Below are positions 43,990 to 55,266 of a stretch of 64,000 bases of DNA, one piece after another; the stretch's first letter is position 1; every line of letters begins with the position of its first letter. Position numbers and translations under genes: made by a program. Source of the stretch: Bufo bufo (lineage: Eukaryota; Chordata; Amphibia; Anura; Bufonidae); the NCBI RefSeq assembly GCF_905171765.1, contig NC_053389.1, positions 745,303,146 through 745,367,145 of the forward strand, in the 5' to 3' direction. The notes under the pieces are model-generated. The model worked only from the letters and a program-made list of their open reading frames with translations, made no database searches and had not been told where the DNA came from.

Positions 43990-45222
43990 ATGAAACAAAC
44001 AAAAAAAAAAAAGCTAGCAAAACCCTTGAGTACAATATACAACAAAATCACTGGTTGGCCACATATAGGATGGACATCTCATGACGGAATATCACAAAAT
44101 CTCATTCCAAAACCTGATTATAAGTTGAGCCAAAGTGAAAGGTAAGGAAGGGCACACTTGTAAATGGGAAAAACACCACAAAATCACAGAAAATCTATGA
44201 AAATTCAGACTGAGCTGTAAAATTGTTCTTGTATCATTCATACCAGAGTGTAATGAGTTTGTGGGAGATAAAAGTACTTTTTAACAGTTTTTTTTTTTTA
44301 GCATACAGTATGTTAGAAAACATCGAGCCATAAAGTGCTATGATGTCTACACTCCTTGTTGCAAAGCTGATGTTCAGCCTTCATTTGTAAAATAAGGTAA
44401 CATTTCAAAGAAAACGTATTCCCTGCACTTCATGATAAATGATATCTATTAATAATGGTTGTTTGAGATTTTCCTTGGTGGCTGTTGCTGTTTGGAATAT
44501 ATAAGCAGGCTAAATGGCCACCTCGGTGTGTATTATACACATATATAACTTTCTTTTAAATTAAACAAATGCATTCAAACAGTCCTACATTTTGAATTAT
44601 AGGCAAATCATACAAGATTATGTTCTTGATGCTGGCAAGGGCTCGAGGAAATTTAATTTATTTTGGCTGGAGCTTGTACTGAACATTTTTTTTCCCGTTG
44701 AATAGAAGGCAGAAGTTAAATGTATCGGAACATAATTATTTTAACAAGTGGCTAGTTTCCTAAATAATGATAGAGAAGATAATTGCATAATTGAATTTAT
44801 AAACATTTCATTTTAAACTGTAAGGAAAGTAGACTTCCAGTCTGCATAAAACGAAGGTAATATTTTTTACTGTCTAATGCTTTTGACGTCCTGTAAGGTA
44901 ATGCAAATTAATAAAAAGTACTCTATTCAATTCCATTTATATAATGATGACAGGCAGAACCTTTCATTTCATTCTTGTTATTAGTAATATCATCTTTCTG
45001 CTTCTAATATAATTGCCACCCTAAAAGGAGGCGGCAATGAAATTGTAGACCCAAAATTCATACATTAGAGGCTCTTTATATCTACAAAACTGGATTAAAC
45101 TAAAAGTAAAAAGGGCAAATACTTGGCTCCTCCTTTGTGCATTTGCCCATGGAAAAATTTGCACAATGGAGAAGTGAAAATCTCAAATTATTGCTATTAT
45201 TTATAGGGTGCCATAAATGTCC
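43990..45222. other. AT-rich, repeat-free non-coding region
   Basis: No transposon end, tandem repeat or gene in 1.2 kb, which is exceptional in this window. It has several TAATTA/ATTAAT-type words, ATGCAAATTAAT (about 44902) and AATTGCATAATTGAAT (about 44782). Such composition is common in developmental enhancers, but conservation cannot be judged here. Confidence 0.4.
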
Positions 45223-45226
45223 TTAA

Positions 45227-45545
45227 AGGGGTTTTGCCACTTCAGCAAATAGCATTTATTATCCAGAGAAAGCTTCCATGGTTACGACTACCCTGCAGTC
45301 CAGCAGCAGTGGCTGTGCTTGTACACAATAGAAAAAAGCACCAACTTACGTGAGCTCCCAGGGTTCCGGCCACCAGAGAGGCTGGCATTTTTTCTTATAG
45401 TGTGCAAGCACAAGCACCACTGCTGGATTACAGGGTCAGGGTGGTTGTAACCATGGAAACAAACAGTGTATAATGTGATAGAAAAAGGAATCCAGCCAGA
45501 CAAGGAAGCCATATGGATAATAACAATACATTAGGAAGTGCCTTG
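45227..45545. mobile_element. TTAA-type foldback MITE, right end decayed
   Basis: TTAA at 45223-45226, then AGGGGTTTTGCCACTTC. Arms with CCATGGTTACGACTACCCTG and its approximate complement near 45440-45460 surround GTGCTTG motifs. The right TTAA is not evident. Confidence 0.6.
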
Positions 45546-45599
45546 TATTCACGAATCTGTCCAAATATTGGGCCATGTAAAATCACCTTAAGTTCCCTA

Positions 45600-45745
45600 T
45601 AAGTATGTCTTTGTGGGGTTTTCCTCCAGGTACTCAGGTTTGAACCCACACTACAAAAGGAGAACATATAAACCTTGCTTGTATTTGAACCTAGGACCCC
45701 AGCATATCATAGCACCAGTGCTATCCACCAGGAAACCCACTGATC
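45600..45745 (-). mobile_element. tRNA-derived SINE remnant
   Basis: The minus strand begins with a tRNA-like head (GGATAGCACTGGTGCTATGA; GGTTCAAATAC resembling a B box) and continues to TTTATATGTTCTCC and GAGTACCTGGAGGAAAACCCC, the tail shared by old vertebrate SINEs with L2-like 3' ends. Old and diverged. Confidence 0.6.
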
Positions 45746-45969
45746 ATACACTTATCACTAGTGATGGACGAACATTGGCCGGGATGATTCGCGAACATGA
45801 TCAAATGTTTGCGAACCGCAAGTTCGCGGCGGGCCCCATTCACTTTAATGGCAGGCAAACCTGAAATACCTTCAGGTCATATTTGCTGCCACCAAATACT
45901 TACTAGAAGTGCACAAATCATCCCACAACATGGACAGTGACATACCAGAGTGGGATCAATGGCAAAATT

Positions 45970-46240
45970 TTGGCTGGAGGTACATTAGACGGTCAGTGGA
46001 TAACAATTTTACTGCAGGCCAGTGGACTAAAGGCCCCAAACATTAGGCATTCACCGGACAGAACACATCAAGTGATTATGTGGCTGGAAGTATATTAGAC
46101 GTCATTGGATATCAATTTCATTGCAGACCAGTGGACTACAGGCCCCAAAAATTATTCATTCACCCGTACAGAAAAGAAAAATTGATAATGTGGCTGGAGG
46201 TACATTAGGCAGTCACCGTATAACAATTTACTGACGGCAG
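45970..46240. repeat. Subterminal tandem repeat, about 105-bp unit
   Basis: Three units of GGCTGGAGGTACATTAGACG, CA[GA]GCCAGTGGACTA and GGCCCCAAA[CA]ATTA. Confidence 0.8.
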
Positions 46241-46296
46241 GAGAGTCCCAGAGTGCCCATTATGTCTGGAAAGCGGTCCGTGCGGCGATCGCCAAG

Positions 46297-48150
46297 ATGA
46301 CACCATCAGATGATGTTGAAACTTATCTGGTGATGTATGAGAAGGTGGCCACAAGGGAGATTCTACCCCAAGTTCAGTGGGCTGAGGTCGTCACTCCGTT
46401 CCTGACATCCGACTCCCAGACAGTGTATTTTGACTTGCCGGACGACCAAGCAGCCGACTACCAGAGAGTCAAGGGTGAGATTCTGGCAAGACTAGGGGTG
46501 AATGTATTGGTCCGGGTCCAGCGGGTGCATCAGTGGGGGTTTAAGGCAGCAGAGCCTGTGAGACCCCAGTATTAACTTGCTTAATCTCTTGCAAAAGTGG
46601 CTACAGCCTGACATACTATGCCCTACTGATATGCTGGACTGTCTGGTGGCTGATATGTTCTGGAGGGCTTTGCCACCCCCTCTCCAGCAATGGATCGGCC
46701 AGGTCTCTCCAGGTAATGCTCTTGAGATGGTCGACCTGGTGGAGCGCTATGAGGTTACCCGGAATTTACAGGGGGGTTCTATTGTTAGGGGTAGTCAAAA
46801 CCAGTAACTCTCCACCCCAGACCCAGCGATTTGAACCCACCCGGGATGTGCCCCCTGTGGACCCAGCTCCGATAGTCTGCTGGCGGTGTCTGGAGCCTGG
46901 CCATGTATGAGCTGTCTGGACACATCAGGTGGAACCTATGGACACAAACTATTGCTTCCACCAGTTGTTATATGCTAGGAAGCTGTGTGCAGCAGGTGCC
47001 ACAGAGACTCTGAATCACCTGTGCCAGGTGGAGGTGGGAGACACTCCAGAAGAGGCTCTGTTAGACTCAGGGAGTCTGGTGACCCTGGTAAGGGCTCCCC
47101 TGGTACGTACCCTTGTGTATACTGGCCAGAAAGTTGGGGTCATGTGTATTCATGGTGACTTAAAATACTACCCCACTTCTATGATGTCTCTAGCCACGTT
47201 TGCCGGCAGGTGGACCCACGCTGTGGCTGTCACCACCAATCTACACATGACTGATACCCATGTGACAGGGGTAACCCTAGAAGAGGGGGGAGACCAGAAC
47301 CCTGGGAACCTGAGTCCAAAGAGCCAGCGATAGGGGTGACCGCCACTTCAGTGGAAGAGGGGGAGACAAGCCCGCTAAGTGTGATGGTGGGAGACATGGA
47401 GGACTTGCCGCTGGGTCCTGAGCTTGCAGACCTCAATGTCTCCGGGGATAATTTTGGTATCGCCCAACACCGGGACCCAACCCTATTCTGAGCCTGGGAA
47501 AATGTATTAATAGTAGATGGTGAACCACAACAACCAGGGGCAGAGTCGGTGTTCCCCTGTTTTGTGGTTCATCAGGAGATGTTGTACCGGGTAAACCAGC
47601 TGCGAGGAGAATCCATTGAACAGTTGGTGGTGCCCCAGGCTTATCACAAACTCTTGTTAGAGTTAGCCCACCAACATGTTCTCGGAGGTCATCTAGGAAT
47701 GCAGAAGACACAGGACCGGATACTGCAACGGTTTTACTGGCCCAGTGTGTTTAGGGAGGTGGAAGAATTCTGTAAATCTTGCCCGACATGCCAGGCAACT
47801 AGCCCCCAACACCTTTTTTCACAGTCCCTTGGTACTTCTCCCGATCATCGAGGTGCCATTTGAGCGAATCGCTATGGACCTCGTAGGCCCAGTACCGAAG
47901 CCCGCTAGAGGACACCGACATATCTTGGTCATCCTGGACTACGCCACTCAGTGCCCGGAGGCGGTGCCACTGCGACATATATCAGCGAAGCTTATAGCTA
48001 AGGAGCTAATGAAGATATTCTCCCAAGTGGGGCTACCTAAAGAGGTTCTGACTGACCAGGGGACTCCTTTTATGTCCAAGGTCATGAGGGAACTCTGTAA
48101 GTTGCTGCATATAAGACAGTTACAGACGTCCGTGTACCATCTGCAAATGA
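46297..48150 (+). pseudogene. Ty3/gypsy fragment: SCAN-like gag, protease and integrase, RT deleted
   Basis: Gag: 46297-46572 begins MTPSDDVETYLVMYEKVA and includes QTVYFDLPDDQAADYQ; 46577-46807 gives LPPPLQQWIGQVSP and MVDLVERYEV, a capsid region resembling the SCAN domain. A zinc knuckle (CWRCLEPGHV) follows at about 46880; a stop replaces the residue after V and the last cysteine is lost. Protease: LLDSGSLVTLV near 47065. RT and RNase H are missing: protease-side sequence ends near 47500, and integrase starts at 47549 with the HHCC finger (QHVLGGHLG...CKSCPTCQ). Then come the core with MDLVGP and LTDQGTPF. The third acidic residue is cut off at the right junction (about 48155). No LTRs. 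Dead, but the blocks are well preserved. Confidence 0.85.
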
Positions 48151-48154
48151 ACAG

Positions 48155-49085
48155 TCTGGTATGCCTGTGTTTGCTAGACCACGTGTCTGTGGTCAGATGT
48201 ATCTTGGCAATGACACTGTGTGCCAGAGATACATTCACTTGCCGCTGAACATGGCTCTGGGATTGACTTCTGGGAGAAATATTTCCTTCCGGGGACCTTT
48301 CATTGCGGTGTGCCAATGGCCATAAATTTTCTAAAGGCCTCCGAGTCCACCAGTTTATATGGCAGCAGTTGGCGGGTTAGCAGTTCCAACAAGCCGGCGG
48401 TCAGTCATTGGGCAAGAGGGTTATCCGGCGTCATCAACTTTTTACGTTCAAACATTTTGGCCATCAAAGCCTGCCTTTTTCCAGATGAAAGCGACAACGG
48501 CACGCTGGAAGGTGGAGTGGAGGACAAATGGGAAGAGAGAGGAGAAGGAGAAGAGGCAGGATGTGGAGCTACGGGAATGTGACTTTGTGGGTTCTGACGA
48601 TGTGGCTCTCACTGGGCTCGGTGATGGGAGGCTAGGTGCCTTCATAAGGCGGTCGTCCCTAAGTGAGTGTTGGGCTTACTGCAACTTATGCGTTGACAGC
48701 ACAGGCTGCAGATGACAACACTATTGTCAGCAGCTGATACGTTAAAAAAATCCCACACTGCGGAGCCATGTGCCGGCGTCCTGGGAGCGCAAGATGTGAC
48801 CGTGCATGGTGGATGGCTCGCTCCAAATACATTGTCTGCTTTTTGCTTCCTGTGCACTGCGAGTTCTGCCTGCTTCTCCTCCTTCTCCTCCCTATCTGCT
48901 GCTCCGTCTCTCCCTCTGAACTCCCCTCCTTTTCCTCTCTTGTGGGCACCCAAAGGACATCCATCAACACATCATCATCATCACCTTCACCACCACTAAC
49001 AATAGAGATCTCAGAGTAGGCAGCAACAGCGGGGACCACCCTCCTTGGGTTGATCTGGGTACTGTCGTCAGACCGCTGGGTGGCG
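48155..49085 (-). pseudogene. hAT transposase N-terminal half (truncated at both ends)
   Basis: From the right end the minus strand reads ATQRSDDSTQINPRR, EGDDDDVLMDVLWVPTREEK, SAVWDFFNVSAADNSVVICSLC (BED finger, CxxC visible), then a degraded stretch and HLTTDTWSSKHRHT near 48170. It matches 39710-40600 of the relative hAT. The R/G-rich start is missing because the terminal repeat joins directly at about codon 118, and everything after LTTDTWSSKH is replaced by gypsy DNA. Frameshifts are present. Confidence 0.8.
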
Positions 49086-49163
49086 GCCGTTGCGAATCGC
49101 GAACGAGAAAAGTTCGCCGCGAAACGACCGCCGGGCGAACCACAAGCCATCTCTACTTATTAC

Positions 49164-50150
49164 CTTTCTAAAAGATGCCTGTCTGGGAAATCTCCTTTAG
49201 GGTCAGACCATATGTTTGTCAGAAAGATGAAGTCTTCATTTTGCATTTGAAGGGTTAGAGAATGCAAGATGGAATTAGAGAGGGTGGTATACTGACAGAG
49301 CAGAGGTTGGATTGGTGGTATTTAACCCCCTTCCCAACCAGCGCCCTACTAGTACAGCGCTGGCCGGGTCTTTAAAGATTGCACCCGCTCCCTCTGGCAC
49401 CCGCTCCGTTTTATACAGCAGACACCCGCGGCTAATGTCCGCGAGCGGCAGTAATTGGTCACTTTTTTATGCTAAACATAATTTTTTTTTAGAATTTTAG
49501 TGGATTATTATATATATTTTTTTTCATTTTCCTTGATTTTCTGCATGATTTTAGGATTTTTTTGATATACTGTAGATAGTGATAAGGGGGATTGAATATT
49601 TACCAGAAACTTAAAAAAATGTTTGTTTAACATAAAAACTTAATTTAAGCAATAGGTCATTTTCTGATGATACATTCCCTTTAGGAATAGATTGGAAAGG
49701 TGTTAGTCTGTTTGTTGACTGGCCAAAAAGCAGTTTTGCAATATGGGCAGGTTATAAATATGGTATTTGGGCACTGTAAGGTAGTATGATGATAAGGATA
49801 TATGATAGTAGTATTCAACCACTGTATACAAGAGAGAGCGAGAAAGGACACTAGTATACAAATGTGTGTACTACTACTCAATATAGAGAGTCCCTAATAT
49901 GCCAAGTAAATCAAATTAGCTTTCCTAAACCTGTCTGATGCCAGTGGATGTTAGATATGATAATTTGCATATATTTTCCACAGAAATCAAGTGGACCGTT
50001 GTCTAGCTTACAATAGTTGCTATATATATCAAATGGTCTCCATAATAGAAATAGTACCCACCCAGAAGTTCCCCCTTAGGCCTTGCAACTTGAAAAACTG
50101 TTCTTATCTGCTTTACGCTGATAAAGGGCTTTTGTCCTGAAAGAGCTAGT
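49164..50150. other. Non-coding stretch with a piggyBac-type end
   Basis: TTTAACCCCCTTCCC at 49320 followed by GCGCC and two facing TAGTAC/GCGCTGGC words looks like a truncated piggyBac-type MITE. Otherwise AT-rich DNA without genes. Confidence 0.5.
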
Positions 50151-50152
50151 TA

Positions 50153-51702
50153 CACTGCGTGCAGAATTATTAGGCAAATGAGTATTTTGACCACATCATC
50201 CTCTTTATGCATGTTGTCTTGCTCCAAGCTGTATAGGCTCGAAAGCCTACTACCAATTAAGCATATTAGGTGATGTGCATCTCTGTAATGAGAAGGGGTG
50301 TGGTCTAATGACATCAACACCCTATATCAGGTGTGCATAATTATTAGGCAACTTCCTTTCCTTTGGCAAAATGGGTCAAAAGAAGGACTTAACAGGCTCA
50401 GAAAAGTCAAAAATAGTGAGATATCTTGCAGAGGGATGCAGCACTCTTAAAATTGCAAAGCTTCTGAAGCGTGATCATCGAACAATCAAGCGTTTCATTC
50501 AAAATATTCAACAGGGTTGCAAGAAGCGTGTGGAAAAACCAAGGTGCAAAATAACTGCCCATGAACTGAGAAAAGTCAAGCGTGCAGCTGCCAAGATGCC
50601 ACTTGCCACCAGTTTGGCCATATTTCAGAGCTGCAACATCACTGGAGTGCCCAAAAGCCAAGGTGTGCAATACTCAGAGACATGGCCAAGGTAAGAAAGG
50701 CTGAAAGACGACCACCACTGAACAAGACACACAAGCTGAAACGTCAAGACTGGGCCAAGAAATATCTCAAGACTGATTTTTCTAAGGTTTTATGGACTGA
50801 TGAAATGAGAGTGAGTCTTGATGGGCCAGATGGATGGATTGGTAAAGGGCAGAGAGCTCCAGTCCGACTCAGACGCCAGCAAGGTGGAGGTGGAGTACTG
50901 GTTTGGGCTGGTATCATCAAAGATGAGCTTGTGGGGCCTTTTCGGGTTGAGGATGGAGTCAAGCTCAACTCCCAGTCCTACTGCCAGTTTCTGGAAGACA
51001 CCTTCTTCAAGCAGTGGTACAGGAAGAAGTCTGCATCCTTCAAGAAAAACATGATTTTCACGCAGGACAATGCTCCATCACACGCGTCCAAGTACACCAC
51101 AGCGTGGCTGGCAAGAAAGGGTATAAAAGAAGAAAATCTAATGACATGGCCTCCTTGTTCACCTGATCTGAACCCCGTTGAGAACCTGTGGTCCATCATC
51201 AAATGTGAGATTTACAAGGAGGGAAAACAGTACACCTCTCTGAACAGTGTCTGGGAGGCTGTGGTTGCTGCTGCACGCAATGTTGATGGTGAACAGATCA
51301 AAACACTGACAGAATCCATGGATGGCAGGCTTTTGAGTGTCCTTGCAAAGAAAGGTGGCTATATTGGTCACTGATTTGTTTTTGTTTTGTTTTTGAATGT
51401 CAGAAATGTATATTTGTGAATGTTGAGATGTTATATTGGTTTCACTGGTAAAAATAAATAATTGAAATGGGTATATATTTGTTTTTTGTTAAGTTTCCTA
51501 ATAATTATGCACAGTAATAGTCACCTGCACACACAGATATCCCCCTAAAATAGCTAAAACTAAAAACAAACTAAAAACTACTTCCAAAAATATTCAGCTT
51601 TGATATTAATGAGTTTTTTGGGTTCATTGAGAACATGGTTGTTGTTCAATAATAAAATTAATCCTCAAAAATACAACTTGCCTAATAATTCTGCACTCCC
51701 TG
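50153..51702 (+). mobile_element. Nearly intact Tc1-like transposon
   Basis: It is flanked by TA (50151-50152 and 51703-51704). The outer ends CACTGCGTGCAGAATTATTAG and the complement of CAGGGAGTGCAGAATTATT are inverted. A second, inner copy of the motif (GCATAATTATTAGGCAACTT near 50335; complement near 51492) gives the IR/DR layout of Tc1 elements, about 210 bp in from each end. One transposase gene lies between. Confidence 0.9.
50371..51374 (+). pseudogene. Tc1-like transposase, DD37E spacing, one frameshift
   Basis: The first frame (50371-50694) starts ATG 16 bp after the inner repeat and encodes MGQKKDLTGSEKSKIVRYLA and a paired helix-turn-helix region (STLKIAKLLKRDHRTIKRFI). A one-base loss near 50664 moves the reading to the second frame (50682-51374). 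That frame has the catalytic LWTDEM, then VLVWAGI, the second aspartate in FTQDNAPSHAS and the third residue in PDLNPVENLW. Counting gives 37 residues between the second aspartate and this glutamate, not the 34 usual for Tc1, as in the DD37E group. The frame ends at TGA after GGYIGH. About 335 codons in all, the normal length. The single lesion and unbroken second frame suggest a young copy. Confidence 0.9.
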
Positions 51703-51769
51703 TATAAGTAGAAAAGCTACAATTTCTGGGGAAATTGTGTGAAGTGTTCTTGCCTCCACCAGTAGTCTA

Positions 51770-51890
51770 CAACTAGAGTGGGCAGAGTAACTGGGTGGAG
51801 TGGCTTGAGTAACTGTTGTGTGGTTGGAGTGGCAGGAGTAACTGTGGAAAGGTTGGACTGGGCAGAGTAACTGTGTGGAGTGTTTGGAGT
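51770..51890. repeat. Short tandem repeat
   Basis: About four units of GAGTAACTGTGTGGAG, GGTTGGAGTGG and GCAG, 33-38 bp each. Confidence 0.75.
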
Positions 51891-52059
51891 GAGTAAAGAT
51901 AGTAAACATTACACTAACCAATTGATTGATCAAATTTAAAAAGTGCACATGGCAAGCTTGATAGAGTGAGAAATGCATTTCAACTTTTATTTATTTATAT
52001 AGCACATTTAATTGCAATGTTGTTGCCCAAAGTGCTTCACAATTACATTAAAACATACA

Positions 52060-52460
52060 TTTAAAAAACATTAGCCGATTTGTGTAGGTGGGCTTGAAAA
52101 TGAGGGAGTGGTGGCAGTTTAGAAATCATGTCCTGATTTTTCAGCTCACACTCTAGCTTTTGTCACTCTGCTGGCTGATCGCACACCCGGGTTCTTATGG
52201 CAACTGACTCATTTTTACTGGAAGCAGGGATAGCTGAACGTTTTGATATAAGATTTGTGAAGGTGGGCTTAAAAATGAAGGAGTGGTGGCAGTTTATAAA
52301 TCATGTCCGTTTTTTTCAGCTCCCACTCTAGCTTTTGTCAGCTCCCACTCTAGTTTTGAACATTCCGCCATTCATTCCTATGGCACCAATTTCACCAAAA
52401 AAACGCCAATATTTCGTGAACCATTCGGAAAAACGTTCCACAAAGTAATAGCACACCAAT
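52060..52460. repeat. Tandem duplication, period about 173 bp
   Basis: GGTGGGCTT[GA]AAAATGA[GA]GGAG and TCAGCTC[AC]CACTCTAGC occur near 52089/52134 and 52262/52317, the second copy being extended by a further short repeat. No gene. Confidence 0.7.
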
Positions 52461-53748
52461 CAGGAACAATCTGCAAGTTTTAGTATATTACTGTCTATGT
52501 AGTGTAAAAACTGTGAGGGAGTTAGGGTGGTAAATTTGGCCATAATAATAAGAATATACAGTATATGTTAGATAACAGTAAGTGGTCTTGCCATGCAAGA
52601 ACACTTAATTTTGTGTTTATTGAAGGTTTTCCAACAAGTACAGACAGTCTGTATTAGAATAGCATTTTAAGAGAATCATAAGTGACTATAGAGGGCCAAT
52701 TCCGATCTAATTCAAAATGTAGCCATAGTCATCAAAACCATTGATCGTCTAACAATTATAATTCATAGCTAAAAACACCTTGAAAGCAAATATAGCAAAT
52801 TCCATTATAATGAGAGAAGGGAAAAAGAAAGACAAGACACTTGACAAGACAAACACAGATACAAAAGGGAATAAGCGGGGTACAGGTGCAGGTGCCATTA
52901 TTACAGATCACAAGTGTTTTGTAATGCAAAAAGTGTCCCAGGCTTCCCAGATACACTGAAAAAGATCCAATTTATCCTGAATTAAGGTTCTCATATATTC
53001 CATTGTTCTAATGGCTGCCCCTCTAGCATAAAGATCTGAGAGCATTTGCGGGTAAGTGCATTTCCAGAAATGAGCAATAAGCTGCGGTCAAAATCAGTAC
53101 TAACAATTTGAGTGAGTGCTTCCTAATAGACTTGGATGTGATATTCAGCAGATAAGATAGGGGATCAATTGGGGATACTGCAACCCAAGAGGTCATGGAG
53201 AAGAGTACTGACATTACACTAGAATGGGCCTATCTTTGTACATTCACAAAAAATATAAGGAACCATTCCCCGAGTGTTCTTTGACTAGCACAGACATTGA
53301 GGACTTCACCTTCCTCTTCCATATGAGGCGCCAAATTCTTCCCAGCAAACCATGTATGAATGTCTGGTTACCCTATCAGGATCTGGATATAAGAGCATTG
53401 AATAAATTACAGATATTAATCCACTAGTAGAGGGCCATCTTCTGCAGAGAAGCTCAGCCACAGTAGGTAGATAGACTGTCACCTCCGTAAACATGAATTG
53501 GGCAAAGTGTCTAATTTGAGTATAGAAATAGCTGAGGAGGGAAGGTCATAATTAGCCCGAAGATCTTCAAAGAACAACGCTTTTGAAAATGGGTCTACTA
53601 TATCTGTGAAGTGGAAAAATATGTGGTGATGCTATCTGGGACTAGGCCATGATAGAGAAAATATGTCATGGAGGACAAGGCTAAGAGGAATTTGCGATTG
53701 CATGTGTTCCATATGGTCCTAGTAAGCTTCATGGGGCCAAGCGATTCT

Positions 53749-54700
53749 TTAGAGGAAGAGGGGCTGTAAGAGTTCAACCACATAAGCAAGCTCGGATGGA
53801 TAAGTGCCAACCATAGCTACTGAATTTGCATCCAAATGGGGTATGCGGGAAGAGAAGCCCAAGAGGTTACACACCGCAGCTGAGACACCAAAGTAATACC
53901 AAATAAGATCAGGTACCCTGAAACCACCCTTAGATTTGCCAGTCAATAGTACTGAGCAGGTTACAGTGAGCAGGACATTATCCGCAAACGATATTATAAA
54001 TTCCCTATCCCTAACCATAACTCCCCAAATGTTAGGATTCAATCTAATGTTTGCTGCTAGAGGTTCAATGCAAAGCACAAACAATAGGGGGGTAAAGGGG
54101 ATACCCCTGGTGTGTGCCATTTTTGATATGTAAAAGTTGGGAGGTAGCATGTGGAAGCCTGACAGTCACCGTGAGATTGGAATACAAACTACATATAGTC
54201 TGAAGGAAGGGGCCAGAGAAGTCATAAGCTCTCAAGGCAGCAACATAAATGGCCAACCTATACAGTGGAATGGCTTTTCAGCATCTAAACTGAGCAGCAA
54301 AGTCTCCTCCCCAGAATGACTGATAACCTCCATTAAGTCAATATTTCTCTGCATATTATTCCCCCCCCCCTTGTCCGCACGGTAAAAAGCCAACTTGATC
54401 TTTATGAATTGGGATGCGTGGTTCAGCTGAGAGGCTAGAATCTTTGTAAATATTTTAAGATCAGGATTTAAAAAAGCTATCAACCTATAATTCTGGAATT
54501 CTAGAAGGTCTTTTCCTGGCTTCATAATTAACACAACAAAGTAGTGGAACATGGAAGTAAGGACTAGGTTCCCTTGTATAAATGAATTAAAGGGAAAGGA
54601 CATATGAGGGAGTAGATCTAACTTAAGAGTTGTGTAGTATTGATATGTGAAACCATCCAGTCCTGGGGCTTTAGCATCTGGGAGATGTCAATAACTTCCT
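53749..54700 (-). pseudogene. L1/Tx1-like reverse transcriptase (broken)
   Basis: Segments in three frames: 54618-54812 (PITMEELEEVIDISQMLKP), 54232-54603 (LIMKPGKDLLEFQNYRLIAF, NPDLKIFTKILASQLN, ETLLLSLDAEK), 54065-54256 (NLTVTVRLPHATS...KNGTHQGYPL) and 53749-54150 (TPLLFVLCIEPLAANIRLNP, FADNVLLT). The last is the catalytic F-A-D-D motif with the second aspartate changed to N. At least three frameshifts. The arrangement of QGYPL followed by EPLA and IRLNPNI is L1/Tx1-like. Confidence 0.8.
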
Positions 54701-54799
54701 CGAGCTCCTCCATGGTGATTGGTTCGTTACCATGCTTCAGCCAAGAGAGTAAGTAAATTACAGAATGCCAGGTATGTCTGCAATAAGTGCTCTCTAGAC

Positions 54800-54930
54800 C
54801 AGGGATGGGCAAACTCAGCCCTCCAGCTGTTTTAAAACTACAAATCCCATCATTCCCAGTCTGCCTACATCAGGGCATGATGGGATTTGTAGTTTTAAAA
54901 CAGCTGCAGGGCTGAGTTTGCCCATCCCTG
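54800..54930. mobile_element. Short palindromic hAT MITE with perfect 8-bp duplication
   Basis: CTCTAGAC is at 54792-54799 and 54931-54938. The 131 bp are an almost complete palindrome: CAGGGATGGGCAAACTCAGC at the left and its complement at the right, with AAAACTACAAATCCCA arms inside and a loop of about 30 bp. Confidence 0.9.
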
Positions 54931-54993
54931 CTCTAGACGCTGTGTAGTGAGATTGTTAGGTAGGTTATAAAAGCTAGAGTAGTAGAAAGAAAA

Positions 54994-55250
54994 GTAGAAG
55001 AAAAATCCAGCTCCACGTCATAGCAGGAAAAACTGCTCCATGATATGTCATGAAGAAGGACCGAAATTGTTATATGGTCTGAAACGCGTTGACTAAACTG
55101 TCCTGTATTTGAAAATTTTAACCGCATGAATAAAGTTTTTCCTGCTATGACGTGGAGCTGGATTTTTCTTCTACAAATTGTCTCAACCGCATCCAGGTGT
55201 GTTATCCGTGCTCGTCTAGCAGAGGAGTAGGCGAGAGCTGCCTTTATTAC
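54994..55250 (+). mobile_element. Short foldback retroposon with 11-bp duplication
   Basis: TAGAAAGAAAA is at 54983-54993 and 55251-55261. Inverted arms (TCCAGCTCCACGTCATAGCA and complement near 55140) surround ATGAAGAA, a GACC...GGTC hairpin and GAAACGCG (55049-55090). It shares this plan with the inserts at 15796 and 32974. Confidence 0.75.
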
Positions 55251-55266
55251 TAGAAAGAAAAATGAA

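Larger units (their letters stand above)
45759..49155 (-). mobile_element. hAT transposon with a gypsy fragment in place of its middle
   Basis: Flanks CTTATCAC (45751-45758) and CTTATTAC (49156-49163) match 7 of 8. The ends TAGTGATGGACGAAC and the complement of TAGAGATGGCTTGTGG are the same pair as in 38722-42752. The minus-strand transposase is present only at 48155-49085, and 46240-48155 is retrotransposon DNA in the opposite direction. Confidence 0.85.
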
